Shown here one piece after another: positions 44,359 to 52,935 of a stretch of 64,000 nucleotides of DNA. The DNA lies in contig NZ_RWIN01000122.1 in the NCBI RefSeq assembly GCF_009761815.1, positions 122,205 through 186,204 on the forward strand, given 5' to 3'. The position numbers were made by a program, and so were the translations under genes. The first letter of the stretch is position 1; every line of letters begins with the position of its first letter. The notes beneath the pieces are model-generated. The model saw only the letters and a program-made list of their open reading frames with translations. It did not search any database and was not told where the DNA came from. The stretch comes from Pseudomonas sp. PB120 (GTDB lineage: Bacteria > Pseudomonadota > Gammaproteobacteria > Pseudomonadales > Pseudomonadaceae).

Positions 44359-45507
44359 ATGAGTCTTTCCTCTTTCAAAATCGCTCACAAACTGATCACC
44401 GGCGCAGGGGCTATCGAGCAACTGGCGTCTGAACTGACGCGCCTGGACATCGACAACCCGCTGATCGTCACCGACGCCGTGCTGGTCAAGTCCGGCACGG
44501 TCGCGTTGGCGCTCGCGCAGCTGGGGGATCGGAGCTACGAGATTTTCGACCGCGTATTGCCGGACCCGGAAATCGCCATCGTCGAAGATTGCATGCGGGT
44601 GTACCGCGAAGGCGGGCATGACGGCTTGATCGGTCTGGGCGGCGGCAGCGCCATCGACATCGCCAAGAGCGTGGCGGCCTATGCCGGTTACCACGGCGCG
44701 CTGGAGGATTTGTTCGGCATTGATCAGGTCCCGCGCAAAGGCCCGCCATTGATCGCCATCCCGACCACCGCCGGCACCGGCTCGGAAGTGACCAACGTCG
44801 CGATCCTTTCCGACAAGGTCGCGCAGCTGAAAAAAGGCATCGTCAGCGACTATCTGTTACCGGACGTGGCGCTGGTCAGCCCGCAAATGACCCTGACCTG
44901 TCCACGCAGCGTCACGGCCGCCAGTGGCGTGGATGCGTTGGTGCACGCCATTGAGTCTTACCTGTCGGTCAACGCCTCGGCGATCACCGACGCCCTGGCC
45001 ATCGGCGCGATCAAGTTGATTGCCAAGGCACTGCCCAAGGCCTACGCCAATCCGTCCAACCTGCAAGCCCGGGAAGACATGGCCACCGCCAGCCTGATGG
45101 CCGGCATGGCGTTCGGCAATGCCGGAGTCGGCGCGGTGCATGCGCTGGCGTATCCGCTGGGGGGACGTTTCAACATTGCCCACGGTGTCAGCAATGCCTT
45201 GTTGCTGCCGTATGTCATGACCTGGAACAAGATGGCCTGTGTCGAACGCATGCAGGATATTGCCGAAGCCATGGGCGTGAAAACCGCTCACCTGAGCGCC
45301 AATGAAGCCGCCGACAAAGCCGTCGAGGCGATGATCGAGCTGTGCGCCGCCGTGGAAATCCCGTCGGGCCTGCGCAGTTTCGGCGTTCCGGAAGAGGCGA
45401 TCCCGGCCATGGCTGCCGAAGCCGCGGGTATCGAACGCCTGATGCGCAACAATCCGCGGAAATTGAGCGCCATCGATATCGAAAAGATCTACCGAGCGGC
45501 GTACTAG
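44359..45507 (+). CDS. Iron-containing alcohol dehydrogenase (type III)
   Basis: 382 residues. NAD(P)-binding GGGSAIDIAKSVAAYAG (about 94-110), the TTAGTGSEVT loop, and the metal ligands in SGVDALVHAIES (Asp and His) and HALAYPLGGRFNIAHG (two His) are intact. Family members reduce aldehydes or oxidise simple alcohols; the substrate cannot be predicted here. It lies between agtD and rpe as a single gene. Confidence 0.9.
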   Translation: MSLSSFKIAHKLITGAGAIEQLASELTRLDIDNPLIVTDAVLVKSGTVALALAQLGDRSYEIFDRVLPDPEIAIVEDCMRVYREGGHDGLIGLGGGSAIDIAKSVAAYAGYHGALEDLFGIDQVPRKGPPLIAIPTTAGTGSEVTNVAILSDKVAQLKKGIVSDYLLPDVALVSPQMTLTCPRSVTAASGVDALVHAIESYLSVNASAITDALAIGAIKLIAKALPKAYANPSNLQAREDMATASLMAGMAFGNAGVGAVHALAYPLGGRFNIAHGVSNALLLPYVMTWNKMACVERMQDIAEAMGVKTAHLSANEAADKAVEAMIELCAAVEIPSGLRSFGVPEEAIPAMAAEAAGIERLMRNNPRKLSAIDIEKIYRAAY

Positions 45508-45623
45508 AGCCTGCGGTCACATATTGATTGAAGGCAGGCCCAATCATCGCGGCCACAGTGCGCGCGCCAAAGCATGAGGTATACAATGCGCGCCATTGTG
45601 ATTCTGCTCAGAAAAGGTGCGTC

Positions 45624-46298
45624 ATGCAGCCCTTCGTAATTGCTCCGTCGATTCTCTCCGCCGACTTCGCCCGCCTGGGTGAAGAAGTGGACAATGTCCT
45701 GGCCGCTGGCGCCGACTTCGTGCACTTCGATGTCATGGACAACCACTACGTGCCGAACCTGACCATCGGCCCGATGGTCTGTGCCGCGCTGCGCAAATAC
45801 GGCGTGACCGCGCCCATCGACGCGCACCTGATGGTCAGCCCGGTGGACCGCATCGTCGGTGACTTCATCGAGGCGGGCGCGACCTACATCACCTTCCACC
45901 CGGAAGCCTCGCAGCATGTCGACCGTTCCCTGCAACTGATCCGCGAAGGCGGCTGCAAGTCGGGCCTGGTGTTCAACCCGGCAACCCCGCTGAGCGTGCT
46001 CGAATACGTGATGGACAAGGTCGACATGATCCTGCTGATGAGCGTCAACCCGGGCTTCGGCGGGCAGAAGTTTATCCCCGGCACTCTCGACAAGCTGCGC
46101 CAGGCGCGGGCCTTGATCGATGCGTCCGGGCGTGACATTCGTCTGGAAATCGACGGCGGCGTGAACGTGAACAACATCCGTGAAATCGCGGCGGCTGGCG
46201 CGGACACCTTCGTGGCCGGCTCGGCGATCTTCAATGCGCCGAACTACCAGGAAGTGATCGAGAAAATGCGTGCCGAACTGGCGCTGGCCCGCCCATGA
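45624..46298 (+). CDS. rpe: Ribulose-phosphate 3-epimerase Rpe
   Basis: 224 residues, TIM barrel. It interconverts ribulose-5-P and xylulose-5-P. The opening IAPSILSADFARLGEE, HFDVMDNHYVPNLTIGP (metal His and Asp), DAHLMVSPV and IDGGVNVNNI are typical. ATG 45624 is preceded by AAAAGG; the longer reading upstream is not coding. Stop overlaps the gph start (ATGA). Confidence 0.96.
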   Translation: MQPFVIAPSILSADFARLGEEVDNVLAAGADFVHFDVMDNHYVPNLTIGPMVCAALRKYGVTAPIDAHLMVSPVDRIVGDFIEAGATYITFHPEASQHVDRSLQLIREGGCKSGLVFNPATPLSVLEYVMDKVDMILLMSVNPGFGGQKFIPGTLDKLRQARALIDASGRDIRLEIDGGVNVNNIREIAAAGADTFVAGSAIFNAPNYQEVIEKMRAELALARP

Positions 46299-47113
46299 GC
46301 GGGTTTGAGCAGCTGTTCCCGGGGCGTCTGCCACGGCTGGTGATGTTCGATCTGGATGGCACGCTGATCGATTCGGTCCCCGACCTCGCAGCGGCTGTGG
46401 ATAACATGCTGCTCTCCCTTGGGCGTCAACCGGCCGGCATCGAATCGGTGCGCGACTGGGTCGGCAACGGCGTGCACATGCTGGTGCGCCGGGCCCTGGC
46501 CAATCACATCGACGCCCAGGGTGTCGACGAGGTCGAGGCGGAGCATGCCCTGGAATTGTTTAACGGCTTTTATGAAGCCGGCCACGACCTGACGGTGGTT
46601 TACCCCGGCGTGCGGGACACGCTCAAGTGGCTGAACAAGCAAGGCGTGGAAATGGCCCTGATCACCAATAAGCCGGAGCGCTTCGTCGCGCCGCTGCTGG
46701 ATCAGATGAAAATCGGCCGTTACTTCAAGTGGATCATCGGTGGCGATACCCTGCCACAGAAGAAACCGGACCCGGCCGCGCTGTTTTTCGTGATGAAAAT
46801 GGCCAACATCCCGGCGTCGCAATCGCTGTTCGTTGGCGATTCGCGCAGCGACGTGCTGGCGGCGAAAGCGGCGGGGGTCAAGTGCGTGGCCCTCAGTTAT
46901 GGCTATAACCATGGCCGACCGATTGCCGAAGAGTCGCCGGCGCTGGTGATTGACGACCTGCGCAAGCTAATTCCCGGTTGCCTGGATCCGGCCGCTGAGA
47001 TAACGTTGGCCGACTCTGTTCAACCCCCTTCTGGAAACGCCATCGTGGTGGTCACTCGCAAACTCTGGATGAAAGTCATCAAGGCCCTGGCCCGCTGGCG
47101 TTGGCGCGCCTGA
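46295..47113 (+). CDS. gph: Phosphoglycolate phosphatase Gph
   Basis: 272 residues, HAD superfamily. It removes phosphate from 2-phosphoglycolate formed by DNA repair. It has the nucleophile motif MFDLDGTLIDS, the NKPERF motif II Thr/Asn region and FVGDSRSDVLAAK motif IV. Coupled to rpe by ATGA. Its last residues are MKVIKALARWRWRA, a tryptophan-codon tail that also reads as a trp leader peptide in the same frame; trpE starts 71 bp later. Confidence 0.95.
   Translation: MSGFEQLFPGRLPRLVMFDLDGTLIDSVPDLAAAVDNMLLSLGRQPAGIESVRDWVGNGVHMLVRRALANHIDAQGVDEVEAEHALELFNGFYEAGHDLTVVYPGVRDTLKWLNKQGVEMALITNKPERFVAPLLDQMKIGRYFKWIIGGDTLPQKKPDPAALFFVMKMANIPASQSLFVGDSRSDVLAAKAAGVKCVALSYGYNHGRPIAEESPALVIDDLRKLIPGCLDPAAEITLADSVQPPSGNAIVVVTRKLWMKVIKALARWRWRA
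47069..47113 (+). promoter_or_regulatory. trpE leader peptide nested in gph 3' end (attenuator)
   Basis: ATG at 47069 opens a 14-codon reading MKVIKALARWRWRA with Trp codons at 47096 and 47102 and a further TGG just before the ATG; it shares frame and stop with gph. After it, GCCGGTATACCGGC (47124-47137) can form a hairpin, and CGCGCC (47105-47110) can instead pair with GGCGCG (47135-47140), which uses up part of that hairpin. This fits ribosome-stalling attenuation. Attenuation of trpE is known in P. putida. Confidence 0.5.
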
Positions 47114-47184
47114 CTTGTTCCTGGCCGGTATACCGGCGCGTTTGCATACCTGACTGTTAGACCCTCAAGCCACGAGGCTACCCC

Positions 47185-48666
47185 ATGATCCGCGAAGAAT
47201 TCCTGCGTTTGGCCGCTGCCGGCTATAACCGCATCCCGCTTGCCTGCGAAACCCTGGCCGACTTCGACACACCGCTGTCGATCTACCTGAAACTGGCCGA
47301 TGAGCCCAACTCCTACCTGCTCGAATCCGTTCAAGGCGGGGAGAAGTGGGGGCGTTACTCGATCATCGGCCTGCCGTGCCGCACCGTGCTGCGGGTTCAT
47401 GACCATCGCATCAGTGTGACCCACGACGGCGTCGAGATCGAAAGCCACGAATCGGAAGACCCGCTGGCGTTCGTCGAAGCGTTCAAGGCCCGCTACAACG
47501 TGCCGACCATCGCCGGCCTGCCGCGTTTCAACGGTGGCCTGGTGGGTTACTTCGGTTACGACTGCGTGCGTTATGTCGAGAAGCGTTTGGGCAAGTGCCC
47601 GAACCCGGATCCGCTGGGCGTACCGGACATCCTGCTGATGGTCTCCGACGCGGTGGTGGTGTTCGACAACCTGGCTGGCAAGATGCACGCCATCGTCCTG
47701 GCCGACCCGTCGCAGGGCGATGCCTTTGAGCAAGGTCAGGCGCGCCTGCAAGAGCTGCTGGAAAAACTCCGCCAGCCGATCACTCCGCGCCGTGGCCTGG
47801 ATTTCAGCAAACAGCAGTCGGCTGACCCGGTGTTCCGCTCCAGTTTCACCCAGGACGATTACGAAAAAGCCGTCGACACCATCAAGGAATACATCCTGGC
47901 GGGCGACTGCATGCAGGTCGTGCCGTCCCAGCGCATGTCGATCGACTTCAAGGCTGCGCCGATCGATTTGTACCGGGCGCTGCGCTGCTTCAACCCGACG
48001 CCATATATGTACTTCTTCAACTTCGGCGACTTCCACGTCGTCGGCAGTTCGCCGGAAGTGCTGGTGCGAGTCGAAGACAACCTGATCACCGTTCGCCCGA
48101 TTGCCGGCACACGCCCGCGCGGGGCCAACGAAGAGGCGGACCTGGCGCTGGAGAAAGACCTGCTCTCCGACGACAAGGAAATCGCCGAACACCTGATGCT
48201 GATCGACCTGGGTCGTAACGACACCGGTCGTGTATCGGAAATCGGTTCGGTGAAGCTCACCGAAAAAATGGTCATCGAGCGTTATTCCAACGTGATGCAC
48301 ATTGTGTCCAACGTCACCGGCCAGCTGAAAGCCGGGCTGACGGCGATGGACGCCCTGCGGGCGATCCTTCCAGCGGGCACCTTGTCCGGCGCACCGAAGA
48401 TTCGTGCGATGGAAATCATCGACGAACTGGAACCGGTCAAGCGTGGCGTCTATGGCGGCGCGGTCGGTTACTTTGCCTGGAACGGCAACATGGACACCGC
48501 CATCGCAATCCGCACGGCGGTGATCAAGAACGGCGAACTGCACGTGCAGGCCGGTGGCGGCATCGTCGCCGACTCGGTCCCGGCGCTGGAATGGGAAGAA
48601 ACCCTGAACAAGCGTCGCGCCATGTTCCGTGCAGTGGCCCTGGCTGAACAAACTCCGGAAAGCTGA
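47185..48666 (+). CDS. trpE: Anthranilate synthase component I TrpE
   Basis: 493 residues. It makes anthranilate from chorismate with ammonia from TrpG. The tryptophan feedback site LLESVQGGEKWGRYS (about 46-60) is present, as are the chorismate-binding blocks IAGTRPRGANEEAD, LIDLGRNDTGRVSEIGSV and the GTLSGAPKIRAMEII loop. trpG follows 113 bp later on the same strand; in P. aeruginosa the pyocin cluster separates the two. Confidence 0.97.
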   Translation: MIREEFLRLAAAGYNRIPLACETLADFDTPLSIYLKLADEPNSYLLESVQGGEKWGRYSIIGLPCRTVLRVHDHRISVTHDGVEIESHESEDPLAFVEAFKARYNVPTIAGLPRFNGGLVGYFGYDCVRYVEKRLGKCPNPDPLGVPDILLMVSDAVVVFDNLAGKMHAIVLADPSQGDAFEQGQARLQELLEKLRQPITPRRGLDFSKQQSADPVFRSSFTQDDYEKAVDTIKEYILAGDCMQVVPSQRMSIDFKAAPIDLYRALRCFNPTPYMYFFNFGDFHVVGSSPEVLVRVEDNLITVRPIAGTRPRGANEEADLALEKDLLSDDKEIAEHLMLIDLGRNDTGRVSEIGSVKLTEKMVIERYSNVMHIVSNVTGQLKAGLTAMDALRAILPAGTLSGAPKIRAMEIIDELEPVKRGVYGGAVGYFAWNGNMDTAIAIRTAVIKNGELHVQAGGGIVADSVPALEWEETLNKRRAMFRAVALAEQTPES

Positions 48667-48675
48667 CCGATGAGT

Positions 48676-48730
48676 GTTGCCCGTATGACATGCCGCTTTG
48701 ATTGACAAAGCGCTGGACGCTGCGGGCAAC
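48676..48730. repeat. Nested stem-loops between trpE and trpG
   Basis: Outer arms GTTGCCCG (48676-48683) and CGGGCAAC (48723-48730) enclose a second perfect stem CGCTTTG-ATTGA-CAAAGCG (48694-48712). No T tract follows, so it is not a standard terminator. It may regulate trpG translation or transcript stability. Confidence 0.5.
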
Positions 48731-48779
48731 CCGTTCGAAGGCTGTATTTAAAGTCAGTGAATTCAAGAGGTTTCAAGCC

Positions 48780-49373
48780 ATGTTGCTGATGATCGATAAC
48801 TACGACTCTTTTACCTACAACGTTGTGCAATACCTTGGTGAGCTCGGCTCCCAGGTCAAAGTCGTGCGCAACGATGAGCTCACCATCGCCGAAATCGAAG
48901 CCCTCAACCCTGAGCGGATCGTCGTCTCTCCGGGGCCTTGCACCCCGACCGAAGCCGGCATTTCAATTGAAGCGATCAAGCATTTCGCTGGAAAACTGCC
49001 GATTCTGGGTGTTTGCCTGGGGCATCAGTCCATCGGCCAGGCCTTTGGCGGCGATGTGGTTCGCGCCCGTCAGGTCATGCACGGCAAGACCAGCCCGGTG
49101 TTCCACGAGGACAAAGGCGTTTTCGAAGGCCTGAACCATCCGCTGACGGTGACCCGCTATCACTCGCTGATCGTCAAGCGCGAAACCCTGCCAGACTGTC
49201 TGGAGCTGACGGCCTGGACCCAGCTCGAAGACGGTTCGGTCGACGAGATCATGGGCCTGCGCCACAAGACACTGAACATCGAAGGTGTGCAATTCCACCC
49301 TGAGTCGATCCTGACCGAGCAGGGCCACGAACTGTTTGCCAACTTCCTCAAACAAACCGGCGGCACGCGCTAA
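48780..49373 (+). CDS. trpG: Anthranilate synthase component II TrpG
   Basis: 197-residue class I glutamine amidotransferase that supplies ammonia to TrpE. Cys nucleophile in GVCLGHQS, catalytic His-Glu in VQFHPESIL. ATG 48780 has AAGAGG about 9 nt upstream; an in-frame TTG at 48702 is not supported. Start of the trpGDC run. Probably also serves p-aminobenzoate synthesis. Confidence 0.96.
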   Translation: MLLMIDNYDSFTYNVVQYLGELGSQVKVVRNDELTIAEIEALNPERIVVSPGPCTPTEAGISIEAIKHFAGKLPILGVCLGHQSIGQAFGGDVVRARQVMHGKTSPVFHEDKGVFEGLNHPLTVTRYHSLIVKRETLPDCLELTAWTQLEDGSVDEIMGLRHKTLNIEGVQFHPESILTEQGHELFANFLKQTGGTR

Positions 49374-49382
49374 GGACTTTCC

Positions 49383-50432
49383 ATGAATATCAAGACAGCC
49401 CTGAGTCGTATCGTCGATCAGCTCGACCTCACTACCGATGAAATGCGCGATGTCATGCGCGAAATCATGACCGGGCAATGCACGGACGCGCAGATTGGCG
49501 CGTTCATGATGGCCATGCGCATGAAGAGCGAAAGCATCGACGAGATCGTCGGCGCCGTGTCGGTCATGCGCGAGCTGGCGGACAAGGTCGAACTCAAGAC
49601 CCTCGATGGCGTGGTCGACGTGGTCGGCACCGGCGGCGATGGGGCGAACATTTTCAACGTATCGACCGCTTCTTCCTTCGTGGTCGCAGCGGCCGGTTGC
49701 ACCGTCGCCAAGCACGGTAACCGCGCGGTCTCGGGCAAAAGCGGCAGCGCCGATCTGCTGGAAGCCGCCGGCATTTACCTGAACCTGACCCCAGTGCAAG
49801 TGGCACGTTGCATCGACAACGTCGGCATCGGCTTCATGTTTGCCCAGACTCATCACAGTGCCATGAAACACGCCGCCGGCCCGCGCCGCGAGCTGGGCTT
49901 GCGCACACTGTTCAACATGCTCGGCCCGCTTACGAATCCGGCCGGCGTGAAACACCAGGTGGTGGGCGTATTCAGCCAGGCGTTGTGCCGGCCGTTGGCG
50001 GAAGTCTTGCAGCGTCTGGGCAGCAAGCACGTGCTCGTTGTGCATTCGAAAGACGGCCTGGACGAATTCAGCCTGGCGGCGCCGACGTTTGTCGCCGAAT
50101 TGAAAAATGATCAGGTCACTGAATATTGGGTCGAGCCGGAAGACCTGGGCATGAAGAGCCAGAGCCTGCATGGCCTGGCAGTGGAAAGCCCGGCGGCTTC
50201 CCTGGAGTTGATTCGCGATGCCTTGGGCAAGCGCAAGACCGAGAACGGTCAGAAGGCTGCCGAGATGATCGTCCTCAATGCCGGTGCCGCGCTGTACGCC
50301 GCCGACCTGGCGACCAGTTTGAAAGAAGGCGTTGCCCTGGCGCACGATGCGCTGCACACAGGCCTCGCTCGGGAAAAACTTGAGGAGTTGGGTGCATTTA
50401 CCGCGGTATTCAAAGTGGAGAATGAGGGATGA
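49383..50432 (+). CDS. trpD: Anthranilate phosphoribosyltransferase TrpD
   Basis: 349 residues. It joins anthranilate and PRPP. The PRPP site VVGTGGDGANIFNVSTASS (about 79-98) and KHGNRAVSGKSGSADLLEA are conserved. It lies 9 bp after trpG and overlaps trpC by 4 bp (ATGA). Confidence 0.97.
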   Translation: MNIKTALSRIVDQLDLTTDEMRDVMREIMTGQCTDAQIGAFMMAMRMKSESIDEIVGAVSVMRELADKVELKTLDGVVDVVGTGGDGANIFNVSTASSFVVAAAGCTVAKHGNRAVSGKSGSADLLEAAGIYLNLTPVQVARCIDNVGIGFMFAQTHHSAMKHAAGPRRELGLRTLFNMLGPLTNPAGVKHQVVGVFSQALCRPLAEVLQRLGSKHVLVVHSKDGLDEFSLAAPTFVAELKNDQVTEYWVEPEDLGMKSQSLHGLAVESPAASLELIRDALGKRKTENGQKAAEMIVLNAGAALYAADLATSLKEGVALAHDALHTGLAREKLEELGAFTAVFKVENEG

Positions 50433-51265
50433 GCGTACCGACGGTTCTGGAAAACATTCTGGCGCGCAAAGTCGAAGAAGTCGCCGAGCGCAGCGCTCGT
50501 GTGAGTCTGGCGGAGCTGGAAAGTCTGGCCAAGGCGGCCGATGCACCCCGTGGTTTTGCCAAGGCGCTGATTGCTCAGGCCAAGCTTAAACACCCGGCGG
50601 TCATTGCTGAAATCAAAAAAGCCTCGCCAAGCAAAGGCGTGATTCGTGAGAATTTCGTTCCTGCCGACATCGCCAGGAGCTACGAGAAGGGCGGCGCGAC
50701 GTGTCTGTCGGTGCTGACCGATATCGATTTTTTCCAAGGCGCTGATGTGTATCTGCAACAGGCGCGTGCGGCGTGCAAATTGCCGGTGATCCGCAAGGAC
50801 TTCATGATCGATCCGTACCAGATCGTTGAAGCCCGTGCCTTGGGCGCCGACTGCGTGCTGTTGATCGTCTCCGCGCTGGATGACGTGAAAATGGCCGAGC
50901 TGGCGGCCGTGGCGAAAAGCGTCGGCCTTGACGTGTTGGTGGAAGTCCACGATGGCAACGAGCTGGAGCGGGCGTTGAAAACCCTCGACACGCCGTTGGT
51001 CGGCGTGAACAACCGTAATCTGCACACATTCGATGTCAGCCTGGAAACCACGCTCGACCTGCTACCGCGCATTCCGCGCGACCGATTGGTGGTCACCGAA
51101 AGTGGCATCTTCAATCGCGCCGATGTTGAACTGATGGAAATCAGCGACGTTTACGCGTTCCTGGTCGGCGAAGCGTTCATGCGCGCCGAAAGCCCGGGCA
51201 CTGAGCTTCAGCGTTTGTTCTTCCCGGAGCGTGGTGTTGCAGTGAGTGGTTCTACGCTCGACTGA
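50429..51265 (+). CDS. trpC: Indole-3-glycerol phosphate synthase TrpC
   Basis: 278-residue TIM-barrel enzyme, monofunctional (no fused TrpF). Active-site segments VIAEIKKASPSKGVIRENF, the VIRKDFMIDPYQ Lys region, VGVNNRNL and VTESGIF are present. Last gene of the trpGDC operon. Confidence 0.97.
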   Translation: MSVPTVLENILARKVEEVAERSARVSLAELESLAKAADAPRGFAKALIAQAKLKHPAVIAEIKKASPSKGVIRENFVPADIARSYEKGGATCLSVLTDIDFFQGADVYLQQARAACKLPVIRKDFMIDPYQIVEARALGADCVLLIVSALDDVKMAELAAVAKSVGLDVLVEVHDGNELERALKTLDTPLVGVNNRNLHTFDVSLETTLDLLPRIPRDRLVVTESGIFNRADVELMEISDVYAFLVGEAFMRAESPGTELQRLFFPERGVAVSGSTLD

Positions 51266-51289
51266 CCACATCCTCGTGGCCGCCCGGTC

Positions 51290-51322
51290 CCCTGTGGGAG
51301 CGGGCTTGCCCGCGAAGAGGCC
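51290..51322 (+). repeat. Single REP unit after trpC
   Basis: CCCTGTGGGAGCGGGCTTGC followed by CCGCGAAGAGGCC. Same family as at 2791. It lies between trpC and the lipoate-ligase-like gene. Confidence 0.7.
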
Positions 51323-51362
51323 ATCAAGTACCCCAAAGACTTCAGGTCTTACGGAGTCATCC

Positions 51363-52064
51363 ATGCCCCAGCCAATCCCACTTACCGTCGAAACCGGCCT
51401 CCTCGCTGAACAGGAGCTGCTGGCCCAGGTGTGCACCGGCGATTCGGAATTCGGCCTGCTGTTCTGGCAACCCAGCGACCGGGCATTGGTCATGCCCCGA
51501 CGCTTGAATCGCCTGCCTGCCTTCGAAGCCGCGTGCGAAGTGTCGGCCGCCGCCGGTTGGCCCGTGCTGCTGCGTGAAACCGGCGGTGAGCCGGTGCCGC
51601 AATCGGCTTCAACCATCAACATCGCGCTGGTCTACGCGCCGCCGCGCAGTGAAGGTGACCAGAACCGCATCGAAACCGCTTATCGCCGACTCTGTGATCC
51701 GATCTGTCAGTTGCTGGATGAACTGGGTGGCGTTTCGTCGTTGGGCGAAGTCGACGGCGCATTCTGCGACGGTCGTTTCAACGTCAATCTCGACGGGCGC
51801 AAGATGGTTGGCACCGCTCAGCGCTGGCGCCAGAGCAAGGGTGGTTCGCGTCCGGTCGGGCTGGTGCACGGTGCATTGTTGATGGACAACGAACGCGAGT
51901 CGATGGTCGCGGCGGTCAATCGTTTCAACGAGGCGTGCGGCCTGGAGCAGCGGGTTCGCGCCGAGAGCCACATCGCGTTACATGAGAAGTTCAGTGCGCC
52001 CGATGCGCTCGGGCGGCTCGATGCGCTTTATCGCCAGTTGCTGGCAGATATGTTCAAGGCTTAG
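51363..52064 (+). CDS. Lipoate-protein ligase family protein
   Basis: 233 residues with a BPL/LPL-type catalytic fold. The substrate-contacting Lys is visible in NLDGRKMVGTAQRW, and VDGAFCDGRFNVNL precedes it, as in LplA-type proteins. Sequence similarity to LplA is limited and the C-terminal accessory domain is absent, so it may act as an amidotransferase or octanoyltransferase instead. GGAG lies 6 nt before ATG 51363. Its stop overlaps the stop of vfr (converging) by 4 bp. Confidence 0.75.
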   Translation: MPQPIPLTVETGLLAEQELLAQVCTGDSEFGLLFWQPSDRALVMPRRLNRLPAFEAACEVSAAAGWPVLLRETGGEPVPQSASTINIALVYAPPRSEGDQNRIETAYRRLCDPICQLLDELGGVSSLGEVDGAFCDGRFNVNLDGRKMVGTAQRWRQSKGGSRPVGLVHGALLMDNERESMVAAVNRFNEACGLEQRVRAESHIALHEKFSAPDALGRLDALYRQLLADMFKA

Positions 52065-52705
52065 CGCGTGCCGAAGACCACCATGGTCTTGCCTTTGACA
52101 TCCACCAGGTTGCGTTCCTCAAGATCCTTGAGCACGCGACCGACCATCTCCCGCGAACACCCGACAATCCGCCCGATTTCCTGACGGGTCACCTTGATCT
52201 GCATGCCGTCGGGGTGGGTCATCGCGTCTGGCTGTTTGCACAATTCCAGCAGGCAACGGGCCACACGGCCGGTCACGTCGAAGAACGCCAGATCACCCAC
52301 TTTGCGAGTGGTATTGCGCAGGCGCTGTGCGATTTGTCCGCTAAGCGCGTAAAGAATGTCCGGGTCTTGCTGTGATAACTCGCGGAATTTCGCGTAGCTG
52401 ATTTCCGCCACTTCACACTCGATCTTGGCGCGGACCCAGGCACTGCGTTCCTGCTCCTGACCCGCCTGTTCGAACAGGCCCAGCTCACCGAAAAAATCCC
52501 CGGCGTTCAGGTAGGCAATGATCATTTCCCGGCCGTCGTCATCCTCGATCAGAATGGTGACCGAGCCCTTGATGATGAAGGACAGCGTTTCCGAACGGTC
52601 GCCGGCACAGATAATGTTGCTCTTGGCCGCATAACGACGGCGTTGGCAATGCATCAACAGCTTGTCGAGGTTTTTGATCTTGGGTGTAGGGGCAATACCA
52701 ACCAT
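52061..52705 (-). CDS. vfr: cAMP-activated global regulator Vfr (CRP homologue)
   Basis: 214 residues, the length of P. aeruginosa Vfr, to which it aligns closely. cNMP-binding domain about 15-130 (GDFFGELGLFE, ERSAWVRAK), then a C-terminal winged HTH with VTRQEIGRIVGCSREMVGRV. In P. aeruginosa it controls virulence and quorum sensing; its role in fluorescent species is less well described. The stop overlaps the upstream converging lipoate-ligase-like gene. Confidence 0.95.
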   Translation of the reverse strand: MVGIAPTPKIKNLDKLLMHCQRRRYAAKSNIICAGDRSETLSFIIKGSVTILIEDDDGREMIIAYLNAGDFFGELGLFEQAGQEQERSAWVRAKIECEVAEISYAKFRELSQQDPDILYALSGQIAQRLRNTTRKVGDLAFFDVTGRVARCLLELCKQPDAMTHPDGMQIKVTRQEIGRIVGCSREMVGRVLKDLEERNLVDVKGKTMVVFGTR

Positions 52706-52935
52706 GGTTGTATCCCGAAATGACTGCACGGTGTGTTTGGCTTTTTTTAGGAATCGCTGAGGTGCTGCAAAACTGGCAATGCGCCAGCGAATTGGCGCCA
52801 GCATAACAGACACTTTCTGCAACTTTCGAGAATTTGCCTACAGCGCTGAAGGTTTTGCCCTACGAAGGCGATCCGTGTCAATCAAGGGCCCTGTGCTAAG
52901 CTGGCGACCCTTTTTTAGACAGTGGAGTCTTGGCG

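Noticed and set aside
48702..48779. Longer trpG start at TTG 48702
   Set aside because: The added residues lack similarity to TrpG, while ATG 48780 has a good ribosome site and the family's usual start.
48963..50546. 527-codon minus-strand reading opposite trpG, trpD and the start of trpC
   Set aside because: Spans three conserved genes on the other strand; shadow only.
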